Part shown: positions 8,648 through 17,103 of the stretch, in pieces
Layout of the letters: each line of letters starts with the position of its first letter
Numbering within the stretch: the first letter of the stretch is position 1
Assembly (NCBI RefSeq): GCF_015223065.1
Contig: NZ_JADFBY010000001.1
Location: 868,001 to 932,000, forward strand
Direction of reading: 5' to 3'
DNA: 64,000 nt
Source of the DNA: Mucilaginibacter sp. JRF
Lineage (GTDB): Bacteria > Bacteroidota > Bacteroidia > Sphingobacteriales > Sphingobacteriaceae
Program-made: the position numbers and the translations under genes
Notes under the pieces: generated by a model
Seen by the model: the letters and a program-made list of their open reading frames with translations, nothing else
Told to the model about the DNA's origin: nothing
The model's database searches: none

Positions 8648-9391
8648 ATGAAAAAGAGATTTATTTTACCGGCGCTTTTTTCGGCGCTGTTATTTTCGTC
8701 GGCCTATGCCCAAACTGCTGATACAGTGCGCATGGCTAAGGAGTTAAAGCAACTAAGGTATTTGAAAGAGGATTGGGCCAACCTAAAACGCTTTGAAAAG
8801 GAAAACGCCGCTGTTCAACCACCTGCATCGGGAGAGAACCGTGTGGTGTTTATGGGTAATTCAATAACCCAGGGTTGGAGCGATAAAGACCCTGACTTTT
8901 TTAAGGATAAGCCTTACATTAACCGTGGCATAGGCGGCCAAACAACTCCGCAAATGTTGCTGCGTTTCCGTCCGGATGTGATTAATTTGAAACCAAAGGT
9001 AGTGGTGATACTGGCCGGTACTAATGATATCGCCGGTAACACAGGCCCAACGTCTGAAGAAACCATTATTGGCAACATTGAATCAATGGCTTTATTGGCA
9101 CAGCACTATGGCATTAAGGTGGTGCTATCATCCATATTACCTGTGTATGATTACCCCTGGAGCCGCGGTAAAGACCCGGTGCCGAAGATCGCCTACATCA
9201 ACAAAAGCCTGAAAGAATTTGCCGAAGCCAATAAAATGGTTTACGTAGATTATTTTACGCCGATGGCCGACGATAAAAAAGGCCTAAAGGGAGAATACAC
9301 CACTGATGGTGTACACCCAACTCAAGCCGGTTACAAGGTAATGGAACCGCTTGTTGAAGCTGCCATCAAAGCAGCATTGAAGAAAAAGTAA
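8648..9391 (+). CDS. Secreted SGNH/GDSL-family esterase
   Basis: This 247-residue protein has a signal peptide (cleavage near AYA-QT). All SGNH blocks are visible: FMGNSIT with catalytic S72 (GNS in place of GDS), RGIGG (G96 oxyanion), GTND (N126) and TTDGVHP (D220, H223). It resembles the platelet-activating-factor acetylhydrolase-like SGNH subgroup, which in Bacteroidota carbohydrate loci often acts as an acetyl-esterase on acetylated polysaccharides. Deacetylation of acetyl-mannan would suit its place between GH97, GH9 and GH26. A perfect hairpin separates it from the convergent GH9 gene. Family and catalytic residues are seen directly; the sugar substrate is inferred from neighbours. Confidence 0.88.
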   Translation: MKKRFILPALFSALLFSSAYAQTADTVRMAKELKQLRYLKEDWANLKRFEKENAAVQPPASGENRVVFMGNSITQGWSDKDPDFFKDKPYINRGIGGQTTPQMLLRFRPDVINLKPKVVVILAGTNDIAGNTGPTSEETIIGNIESMALLAQHYGIKVVLSSILPVYDYPWSRGKDPVPKIAYINKSLKEFAEANKMVYVDYFTPMADDKKGLKGEYTTDGVHPTQAGYKVMEPLVEAAIKAALKKK

Positions 9392-9405
9392 TTATTTAAG
9401 CAGAT

Positions 9406-9446
9406 AAAAGAAAAGCGGCCTGTGATACACAGGCCGCTTTTCTTTT
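9406..9446. terminator. Strong bidirectional terminator
   Basis: A perfect 19-bp stem with a 3-nt loop, with A-rich and T-rich flanks on both sides, lies between the convergent SGNH and GH9 stops. It should work in both directions. Confidence 0.9.
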
Positions 9447-9461
9447 ATTATATAATTTGAT

Positions 9462-11948
9462 CTATTTCTTATTCAATACATGATCTGCCGCCAAGGCCAG
9501 GAACAGGTAATCGGTTGTTCCTCCACCTAATACGTATTCACCCTGTTGCCACAGGTATGGCCATTTCAGTAACTCCGGGAAATCCGGACGGATCAATGCT
9601 GTTCCCGATGCGCTGCCTCCCGGTATGTACGACCAATCAGCACGGTTAAAACCATAAGCTGTGGTCATGGATTGTGAACCCACGCCTGACACGAATGATG
9701 AAGTGTTTGATCCCGGGTGACATCCTAAAACAAAGTTCAGCGCGTCCAACATATAATCTGTCGGGATGATATCCGGGAATGAGGCATGCAAAAAATACTG
9801 CCTGAAACCAAAACCCTGTATGCCCCAGCCAGCACCCCAAATATCCGGTTCGTAAGGTACACCGTAAGGGGTTTTCTTGCCATCAGCCACTATGGAGCTG
9901 TACATATTCTTAACGGCGGTATTTATGGCCTGCTTGTATTTGGCATTGTTAACCAGTTTTATTGTACGGCCAACATACCAGCCGGTTTTAGCTATCTCTT
10001 TGGTTATAACATTGGTTTTACTCACCAGGTAATCGGCATATTCCTTATCGCCTGTGGTGATCAATAGTTCGGCAGCTAATTGAATGCGTGGCAGTATATC
10101 GTTTGATGCTGTATTCTTCCAAACCTCCTTAGCTATTTGCAGTGATTGAGTGGCTAAAGTGTCATTATAGCCTTTCATTACCCTGCTGGCTGCGGCAAGG
10201 TTGGCGGCAGCGCCCAACTCACGTGGTGGGTTTTGCTCGGTAAACACCCAGCGGTCATCAGCCCAGGTTTTAATACCTGTAGCATTTGCCGGTGGTTGTT
10301 TGCTATTGTAGGGGATGTTATCGCTCAAATTGGCGGCATCGCCCAGCAATACATATTGCTGCAAGGTGGGCTCAATAATACCGCGGTAAAAACGCCCTAA
10401 TGTTCTGTAACCGTTAGTTACTGATAATAATCCGTGCTCTATTTGTTGCAACAGGTCTGGCTTGTTATCAGGTTCATGTATCTCGGTTACCAAAGTGGTC
10501 TGATTAATGGCGGTGTTATCGTGCTTTTCTCCGAACTCCTCGTATGCCAATGCCAAACCATAAATGGTTTCCGCTTGCGATTCTACCCGCAGGTCAAAGT
10601 CGCCCGCATCATGCCAGGCACCACGGTTAAGCATGGGTACATTATCACCGGGCTTGTATTTGGTAAGGGTTGAACTGCCCTGAATATAGCCATCAAAATG
10701 GTTCGAGTCGATAGGAGCCATGCGCGCATCATCCAGGTGGCACCAGCCATGCCAAACACGGTACTTCTCGTTTACACGCATGTGGCACATTTGCGCAGGT
10801 AAAAAGTAATCGAGCGTAGGCTGCCAAACATTCTCTTTAAATACATCGGCATTAATAGCGAATGGCCTGCTTTGATAGTCGCCATATTTTATGATGTACA
10901 TGCCCGGCTTGGTGATCTTGCTAAAATCAAATTGCAAATAGTGGTAACGCAAAAAATCTCCCCATTCTTTGGGTGCCGATGTTAGCACTGGCTCCAGTCC
11001 CCCTTTTTCGGCTATGCGCAGCAGCGAAACTTGTTTACGACTCTTATCATTATGATCAAGCTCAATAACGGCAATTTTTGATTGTGCCGGATGATAGCCC
11101 ACCTGTGATAGTTGTATAACCGGTTCCGACTGCCAGCCGCTTACCGCGTTAGGTGTTACCAACCACTCGATAGCGTTTTTTGATGCGCCCTTAGCCACCA
11201 GCGATCGTACCACAAACCAACCATTATTATGCTTTCCGCGGCCATCCAAAAGCTCCAGGTTACCGCCGGAAAGGTTTTGTATCGTCATGCGCTGAGCATC
11301 AAGTTCGGGCACTATGGTGAGTGTTTTGCCGCTGGCCATTGGTTTTATCTGTAGCTCGCCGTCGGCATCCTTATACATTTGTCCGTTAGGTTGCTGCGAG
11401 AATATGCCAAACTGACTATCCATATAATAAGACCGGCCGAACAATATGCCCGGAAAAAGCTCGAAGTTAAAACCAACCTTGCCTATCCATTCATCGGGCA
11501 GGGGCTTATCCAGATCAACAATGATCCGGAACGAGCTACCTTCGGGCTTAACACGTATGTTGTAAGCAAAATTCAGGTCGGGGTAAATAATAGGGTTAAA
11601 GCCCTTGCGGTTCATATCCGGGTTAGGGTACTCCATGCGCACGCTAACCTCGTTCTTTTGGCGATCGACCACGCGTTTTCCCACCTTTGGTATGGGCGAC
11701 CATTGCCCCGGTGTTGGTTCAAGGCGCAGATCGCCGTTGGTGGCTGTGCGTTGCCCGTTCTGTATAACGCCCACGCCGCCCTGATGACCTTCGGGGTAAA
11801 AATCATGCGCGAGCATAACATTCACGCCCTCCAGTTCGAGATAATCTTTACTGTTGATCACCATAGCCTTTTTTTGCTGACCATAAACCGAACAAGCCGT
11901 AGCCACACCGATGAAAAGCAGAAGGGTTGATTTGTATAAAATTTGCAT
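9462..11948 (-). CDS. Glycoside hydrolase family 9 enzyme with N-terminal Ig-like domain
   Basis: This is a secreted 828-residue protein. The frame is open for 48 more codons upstream, but the ATG at 11946-11948 begins a clear signal peptide (MQILYKSTLLLFIG, ending VYG-QQ), so this start is preferred. Residues about 25-270 form an unfamiliar beta-rich region. Then comes the CelD-like Ig domain (VIQLSQVGYHPAQSKIAVI), and finally the (alpha/alpha)6 GH9 catalytic domain with AWHDAGDFD, whose two Asp act in water activation. Near the C-terminus QGEYVLG probably supplies the general acid Glu, in place of the more usual NE motif. GH9 members cleave beta-1,4-glucans, and some are exo-acting on oligosaccharides. 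It is divergent from the secreted epimerase gene. Activity on glucan or glucomannan is inferred. Confidence 0.87.
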   Translation of the reverse strand: MQILYKSTLLLFIGVATACSVYGQQKKAMVINSKDYLELEGVNVMLAHDFYPEGHQGGVGVIQNGQRTATNGDLRLEPTPGQWSPIPKVGKRVVDRQKNEVSVRMEYPNPDMNRKGFNPIIYPDLNFAYNIRVKPEGSSFRIIVDLDKPLPDEWIGKVGFNFELFPGILFGRSYYMDSQFGIFSQQPNGQMYKDADGELQIKPMASGKTLTIVPELDAQRMTIQNLSGGNLELLDGRGKHNNGWFVVRSLVAKGASKNAIEWLVTPNAVSGWQSEPVIQLSQVGYHPAQSKIAVIELDHNDKSRKQVSLLRIAEKGGLEPVLTSAPKEWGDFLRYHYLQFDFSKITKPGMYIIKYGDYQSRPFAINADVFKENVWQPTLDYFLPAQMCHMRVNEKYRVWHGWCHLDDARMAPIDSNHFDGYIQGSSTLTKYKPGDNVPMLNRGAWHDAGDFDLRVESQAETIYGLALAYEEFGEKHDNTAINQTTLVTEIHEPDNKPDLLQQIEHGLLSVTNGYRTLGRFYRGIIEPTLQQYVLLGDAANLSDNIPYNSKQPPANATGIKTWADDRWVFTEQNPPRELGAAANLAAASRVMKGYNDTLATQSLQIAKEVWKNTASNDILPRIQLAAELLITTGDKEYADYLVSKTNVITKEIAKTGWYVGRTIKLVNNAKYKQAINTAVKNMYSSIVADGKKTPYGVPYEPDIWGAGWGIQGFGFRQYFLHASFPDIIPTDYMLDALNFVLGCHPGSNTSSFVSGVGSQSMTTAYGFNRADWSYIPGGSASGTALIRPDFPELLKWPYLWQQGEYVLGGGTTDYLFLALAADHVLNKK

Positions 11949-12102
11949 AGATATATTGATTTGTACAATTGGTAAGCTAAAAGTAACACGGTGCCCAACA
12001 GGCATGTAATGTATTTTTACCAAATGATTGTAATATATTGGCAAAATGTAGCACAGTCCGCTTTCTGCATTTATTTTTAAGCCTGAAACCACTTATTTAA
12101 CC

Positions 12103-13701
12103 ATGAATAAACTTATCCCTGCTCATTTAAAACTATTGTTTTCGGGCTGCCTTTTGCTGCCGCAGATGTTACTGGCTCAAACCGAAAAACAGGCTATCGC
12201 CAAACAAATGGAACGCTCGGCTCGTGTAGAGCTGCTTGATAAATGGTACCCACGTTCGGTTGATACTGCCAGCGGTGGGTTTTTGAGCGCCTTTACGTAT
12301 GATTTTAAGGTAGCTCCCGATCAGCATAAAATGATAGTTACGCAGGCAAGGCACGTATGGTCAAACGCTAAGGCAGCACTTTTTTATCCCGGTGTACCGT
12401 ATTTTAAGGCTGATGCCAAACATGGTTTTCTGTTTTTAAGGGATAAGATGTGGGACAAGATGAACGGCGGTTTTTATACTTATACCGACAGGGATGGTAA
12501 CGTTGCCGAAAGCTCATTCGCGCCAAAGGAGGCGTATGGTAACTCGTTCGCTATATACGGACTTGCCGCTTACTATCAGGCCACCGGTGATACCGCCGGA
12601 CTTAACCTTGCCAAACAAACATTTTGGTGGCTTGAAAAACATGCTCATGATCCGGTTAATAAAGGATATTTTCAGCACATGAATGAGGATGGGAGCGTGA
12701 TAAAACGAACGCCGGATTTCCCGTCGACATCCGATAAAGGGTATAAAGATCAGAACACATCCATCCACCTGCTCGAAGCATTTACTGAACTGTATACTGT
12801 TTGGCCTGATAGCTTGCTGCGCGAAAGATTGAAGGAGATGCTGTTTTTAGTGCGAGATAAGATCACTACACCGAAAGGCTATCTCACCCTATTCTTTCAG
12901 CCGGATTGGACGCCCGTTTCTACCCGCGATTCATCAAAGGAGAGCATCCTGAAACATCGTTATCTCGATCATGTATCATTCGGGCACGATGTGGAAACCG
13001 CTTACCTGATGCTTGAAGCCTCGCACGTGTTAGGTTTAGGGCATAATGAGAATACCTTAAAAGTTGCTAAACGCATGGTTGACCATGCGCTTAAAAATGG
13101 TTGGGATGGCAAGGTAGGTGGCTTTTACGATGAAGGATATTACTATAAGGATCAGCCCGGCATCAGTATTATAAAAGATGGAAAGAACTGGTGGGCACAG
13201 GCCGAGGGGGTGAATTCATTACTCATGATGTCGACGCTCTATCCAAAGGATGAATTGAAGTATTACGATAAGTTCAAGCAATTATGGACGTATGTGCAAA
13301 CCTATCTCATTGATCATCAGCATGGCGACTGGTATCCGGCAGGTATCGACAAAGAACCCGAAATGAAGGATGCGCTAAAGGGCCAGATATGGAAAGGTAC
13401 TTACCATAACTTCCGCGCCTTAATGAATTGCATCAATCAGCTAAAGCCCGATAAAATACCGCCATCGGTACCACAAAAAGTGTCACTTAAAAAGCTGGCA
13501 AAAGGCGTAAGGCTGCAATGGGCTGCCGCGAAGGATAATCGCCAGTTTATGGGCTATAATATTTATAGCAACGGCAATCGTATAGGCTACACGCCGCTCA
13601 CCTGGTTTTTAATTGATGGTAACGGCAAAAAAGCTTCCTATACCATCCGCGCTGTGGATTTGCAGGGAAATTTATCAAAGCCAAGTGTGGCTGTAAAATA
13701 A
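12103..13701 (+). CDS. Secreted AGE-family epimerase with C-terminal fibronectin type III-like domain
   Basis: This 532-residue protein has an N-terminal signal peptide (about 1-25, ending LLAQ). It has an AGE/cellobiose 2-epimerase barrel at about 40-440, including LDHVSFGHDVETAYLMLEA and WKGTYHNFRALMNC with the same His landmarks as the cytoplasmic paralogue at 5171. Residues about 450-532 form a separate beta domain (PPSVPQKVSL, VRLQWAAAKDN, GYNIYSNG, YTIRAVDLQGN) that reads as an FN3 module. AGE enzymes are normally cytoplasmic single-domain proteins, so the secretion signal and FN3 tail are unusual. It may act on oligosaccharides in the periplasm, or bind a ligand there. It is divergent from GH9 and convergent with GH26. 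Confidence 0.85.
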   Translation: MNKLIPAHLKLLFSGCLLLPQMLLAQTEKQAIAKQMERSARVELLDKWYPRSVDTASGGFLSAFTYDFKVAPDQHKMIVTQARHVWSNAKAALFYPGVPYFKADAKHGFLFLRDKMWDKMNGGFYTYTDRDGNVAESSFAPKEAYGNSFAIYGLAAYYQATGDTAGLNLAKQTFWWLEKHAHDPVNKGYFQHMNEDGSVIKRTPDFPSTSDKGYKDQNTSIHLLEAFTELYTVWPDSLLRERLKEMLFLVRDKITTPKGYLTLFFQPDWTPVSTRDSSKESILKHRYLDHVSFGHDVETAYLMLEASHVLGLGHNENTLKVAKRMVDHALKNGWDGKVGGFYDEGYYYKDQPGISIIKDGKNWWAQAEGVNSLLMMSTLYPKDELKYYDKFKQLWTYVQTYLIDHQHGDWYPAGIDKEPEMKDALKGQIWKGTYHNFRALMNCINQLKPDKIPPSVPQKVSLKKLAKGVRLQWAAAKDNRQFMGYNIYSNGNRIGYTPLTWFLIDGNGKKASYTIRAVDLQGNLSKPSVAVK

Positions 13702-13731
13702 AAAATGCCGGGTTTATAGCCCGGCATTTTT
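13701..13731. terminator. Bidirectional terminator between AGE-FN3 and GH26 genes
   Basis: A perfect 12-bp stem (AAAAATGCCGGG with CCCGGCATTTTT) and 7-nt loop lie between convergent stop codons, with T-rich ends on both strands. Confidence 0.9.
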
Positions 13732-13743
13732 GTTTGTGTTTAG

Positions 13744-14742
13744 TTATTGATATTTTATCTCATCCAGCGTTAAAGCTTTAGGGCGCGAGTAGTTGCCTTT
13801 AACCAACTCTTTGGTGTTGTGCGTCCATAACCAATCGCCCCAAACCATAAACCAAACCCATTCGGGCTGCGCTTTAAGTATTTCGGGTTTAGGTAGTTCG
13901 CCAACCTCGGTTAAAGCGATGGGCTTGCCCTTGGCCAATTGTAGAAGCTCATTATAATCCTTTTGCTCATAATCGACATTATAAATATCGGTGCCTAAAA
14001 TATCTACATACTTAGCGCCGGGGTAATAGTATTTGTACGAGTAAGCCTCATCTTCAGGCAGATCGCGCGGGCCGTTGGCTCCCCAAACCCATATCAGGTT
14101 ATTTAGTTTGTGGTAGTTGGTATAGCGGTCGTACATCATCTTCCAAAGTTTGGCTATACCATCAGGGCCTTTTTTATCGCCCCACCAAAACCACACGCCG
14201 TTCATTTCATGGTAGGGGCGCCAAAGTACGGGTACCCTGGCATCCTGTAACTTTTTTAGCCAAACGGCTACCTGGTCTATCTGTGCAAGCCAGCGTTTGT
14301 TCAGTTCAGTGTTAGGGGTTATCAGTTCTTTCCACTGTTCGGGCGTAAGTTTGGCCTGTACGCTTTCTTTCCAACCATAAGGTGGGTTATCGGTTGGTCG
14401 GCCCTGATGCCACATCAGGCAAATAAGGTAGCCCTCCTTATAGCGTTCAATAGCCTGGTCAACTATGGTTTGGCCAACATCAGTTGTGCCGCTCCAAATA
14501 AAATCAGCCCCCCAAAGGCCGGGTTGCTTACCTGTTATCGCCTTAACACTATCCAAATGTTTATTAGGTATATGCGGATAATTGTGCTGCCCGGTTATAA
14601 TGTTTTTGCCCTTGATGCTGTAAATGTAGCTGAGCAGTTTACGGGCTTCAGGCGTGGTATTGGGGTTTACCGGTTCAAATTGTTGCTGCGCAATGGCTTT
14701 GAGGCCAACTATTAAAGCAAGCAGGGTTAGTTTAATTCTCAT
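13744..14742 (-). CDS. Glycoside hydrolase family 26, probable beta-1,4-mannanase
   Basis: This 332-residue secreted enzyme has a signal peptide (cleavage near AIA-QQ). It is a single-domain clan GH-A barrel with the GH26 hallmarks: ITGQHNYP, WHQGRP, VLWRPYHEMNG.WFWWG with acid/base E179, and IALTEVG with nucleophile E279. Mannanases of this family split the beta-1,4-mannan backbone and release manno-oligosaccharides. Those would be substrates for the epimerase-phosphorylase route suggested by the cytoplasmic epimerase at 5171. It lacks any carbohydrate-binding module. GH26 also contains lichenases, so mannanase is likely but not certain. Confidence 0.9.
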   Translation of the reverse strand: MRIKLTLLALIVGLKAIAQQQFEPVNPNTTPEARKLLSYIYSIKGKNIITGQHNYPHIPNKHLDSVKAITGKQPGLWGADFIWSGTTDVGQTIVDQAIERYKEGYLICLMWHQGRPTDNPPYGWKESVQAKLTPEQWKELITPNTELNKRWLAQIDQVAVWLKKLQDARVPVLWRPYHEMNGVWFWWGDKKGPDGIAKLWKMMYDRYTNYHKLNNLIWVWGANGPRDLPEDEAYSYKYYYPGAKYVDILGTDIYNVDYEQKDYNELLQLAKGKPIALTEVGELPKPEILKAQPEWVWFMVWGDWLWTHNTKELVKGNYSRPKALTLDEIKYQ

Positions 14743-14758
14743 ACAAATAGGTTTTAAA

Positions 14759-14766
14759 CAAAGCTA
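14759..14766 (-). promoter_or_regulatory. Candidate -7 box for the GH26 gene (TAGCTTTG on minus strand)
   Basis: An exact TAnnTTTG match 17 nt before the GH26 ATG on the minus strand. No clear -33 TTG is present at normal spacing. Confidence 0.45.
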
Positions 14767-14961
14767 CAGTATGGTATAACCGAGGGGGTAATATTTATTT
14801 ATCCTTATAATATATTTTTTGAGCGTTTTTAAAGCTTGTTTAAACATTATAGCTTTTTCGCTGTAATAATGTTGGCTGTTATACTGAAACTTATAACAGC
14901 CATTGTAGCCGATGCCTCATAATATTAGCTACCACAATTAAAAAAACATTTACATCTATCT

Positions 14962-17103
14962 ATGGAAATAATTACTTACCCGGGTAAACCATACCCGCTT
15001 GGTGCCACATGGGATGGCGAGGGCGTTAACTTTACCCTGTATGCCGATAATGCTACAGGCGTTGAGCTCTGCCTATTCAACTCACCTGATGATACTAAGG
15101 AATCTAAAAAAATTAAACTTTACGAACGCTCGCACCAGGTGTGGCATATTTACCTACCAGGTGTAAAACCGGGGCAGTTGTACGGTTATCGTGTACATGG
15201 CCCGTATGAATCGCAGAATGGTTTGCGCTTCAATCCTAATAAATTACTGATAGATCCCTATGCCAAGGCTATCGCGGGCGCTATAGATTGGCACGACTCG
15301 CTGTTTGGTTATGAGGTTGGTCACCCGGATGGCGATCTGAGTTATAGCGAAACCGACAGTGCCCCATACATACCCAAATCAGTAGTTATTGATAACACGT
15401 TTGATTGGGGGAATGATGAGTTACCGCGCACACCATACCATCAAACTGTAATATATGAGGCGCATGTACGTGGCTTAACCATGCAGCACCCCGAAATTCC
15501 GGAGAACATTAGGGGAAGCTACGCGGCTATCGGACATCCCGCAATAATAAAACACTTAAAAGATTTGGGCATTACCGCCATCGAGTTGATGCCGATACAT
15601 CAGTTTGTAAATGATCGCCACTTAGGCGAAAAGGGTTTACGTAATTATTGGGGTTATAACACTATCGGCTTTTTCGCGCCCGATGTTCGGTACTCGTCAA
15701 CCGGGGTAACCGGCGGGCAGGTAAGTGAATTTAAGGCTATGGTGAAGGAGCTGCATAAAGCTGGTATTGAGGTGATATTAGATGTTGTGTATAACCATAC
15801 CGGTGAGGGTAACCAATTAGGGCCAACGCTATCATTCAAGGGCGCTGATAACTCATCTTACTATCGTTTAGTTGACGAGGATAAGCGTTTTTATATGGAT
15901 TACACAGGTACAGGTAATACGCTTAATGCTATGTTGCCCAATGTGTTAAGGTATATAATGGATAGCCTGCGTTATTGGATAACTGAGATGCATGTTGATG
16001 GTTTCCGTTTTGATCTGGCTTCGACATTAGCCCGCGAACTGCACGAGGTGAACAGGTTGAGTGCCTTTTTTGATATTATTCACCAGGACCCGGTTATATC
16101 GCAGGTTAAGCTGATTGCTGAGCCCTGGGATGTAGGCGAGGGCGGCTACCAGGTAGGGAAATTCCCGCCGGGATGGGCTGAATGGAATGGCAAATACCGT
16201 GATTGCATCCGTGATTACTGGCGTGGTGCCGATAGTATGCTGGGTGAGTTTGCCCAGCGCTTTACGGGCAGCCCTGATCTGTATGAGGATGATTACCGCC
16301 GCCCGACCGCCAGTATCAACTTTATAACCGCGCACGATGGTTTTACGATGAATGATCTGGTATCGTACAACGAAAAGCATAACGAGGCCAATGGTGAGGA
16401 TAACAATGATGGCGAAAGCCACAATCGGTCGTGGAATTGCGGTGCCGAGGGAGATACGGATGATAAGGCTGTGAATGAGCTCCGCGCGCAGCAAAAGCGT
16501 AATTTTTTATCGACGCTATTCCTATCGCAAGGGGTGCCGATGATCGTAGCCGGTGACGAGATGGGACGCACGCAAAAGGGTAATAACAATGCTTATTGTC
16601 AGGATAACGAGATATCGTGGCTTGATTGGGGCAATGCGGATAAGCAATTGCTAAAGTTCACCCAAAAGCTGATCAATTTCCGTAAGGATCACCCTAACTT
16701 CAGGCGTAGGCGTTGGTTTCAGGGGCAGCCGGTTAAGGGGCAGGGGCTTGATGATATTGCCTGGTTTTTACCCGAAGGCAGCGAAATGAGCGACGAGAAC
16801 TGGAGCCATGATTTTGCCAAATCGCTTGCCGTGTTCTTGAACGGTAAAGGCATACACTCATTAGGGCCAAAAGGCGAACGGATAGTTGATGATAGCTATT
16901 ATTTGATATTCAATGCTTTCCACGAAGCCATCGACTATAAAATGCCGCCCGAAAAATTTGGTAAAAAGTGGCGTGTTGTGTTAGATACCTCGGCTTATGA
17001 GGCCGATGGCAAAGTACATAATTCAGGCGATATGATCACGGTTCAGGGGCGTACGGTTATTTTACTGGAACATCATAACAAGCATGAAAAACCCACAGAT
17101 TGA
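14962..17103 (+). CDS. glgX: Glycogen debranching enzyme GlgX (isoamylase-type GH13)
   Basis: This 713-residue cytoplasmic protein has an N-terminal CBM48-like domain (PYPLGATWDGEGVNFTLYA) and a GH13_11 barrel. The four GH13 regions are visible: VVYNHT, VDGFRFDLAS with the nucleophile Asp, LIAEPWDVGEGGYQVG with the acid Glu, and ITAHDGFTMNDLVSY with the transition-state Asp. It hydrolyses alpha-1,6 branches and releases linear maltodextrins. Length fits the family. It heads a three-gene operon and overlaps treZ by 20 nt, so its products should pass directly to the trehalose-forming enzymes downstream. Confidence 0.95.
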   Translation: MEIITYPGKPYPLGATWDGEGVNFTLYADNATGVELCLFNSPDDTKESKKIKLYERSHQVWHIYLPGVKPGQLYGYRVHGPYESQNGLRFNPNKLLIDPYAKAIAGAIDWHDSLFGYEVGHPDGDLSYSETDSAPYIPKSVVIDNTFDWGNDELPRTPYHQTVIYEAHVRGLTMQHPEIPENIRGSYAAIGHPAIIKHLKDLGITAIELMPIHQFVNDRHLGEKGLRNYWGYNTIGFFAPDVRYSSTGVTGGQVSEFKAMVKELHKAGIEVILDVVYNHTGEGNQLGPTLSFKGADNSSYYRLVDEDKRFYMDYTGTGNTLNAMLPNVLRYIMDSLRYWITEMHVDGFRFDLASTLARELHEVNRLSAFFDIIHQDPVISQVKLIAEPWDVGEGGYQVGKFPPGWAEWNGKYRDCIRDYWRGADSMLGEFAQRFTGSPDLYEDDYRRPTASINFITAHDGFTMNDLVSYNEKHNEANGEDNNDGESHNRSWNCGAEGDTDDKAVNELRAQQKRNFLSTLFLSQGVPMIVAGDEMGRTQKGNNNAYCQDNEISWLDWGNADKQLLKFTQKLINFRKDHPNFRRRRWFQGQPVKGQGLDDIAWFLPEGSEMSDENWSHDFAKSLAVFLNGKGIHSLGPKGERIVDDSYYLIFNAFHEAIDYKMPPEKFGKKWRVVLDTSAYEADGKVHNSGDMITVQGRTVILLEHHNKHEKPTD

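Noticed and set aside
11379..11930. 183-codon plus-strand open frame opposite the GH9 gene
   Set aside because: Lies wholly antisense to a clear GH9 coding region; no domain, signal or promoter, and a skewed composition typical of a shadow frame.
16027..16494. 155-codon minus-strand open frame inside glgX
   Set aside because: Mirrors the catalytic core of glgX; no independent coding evidence.
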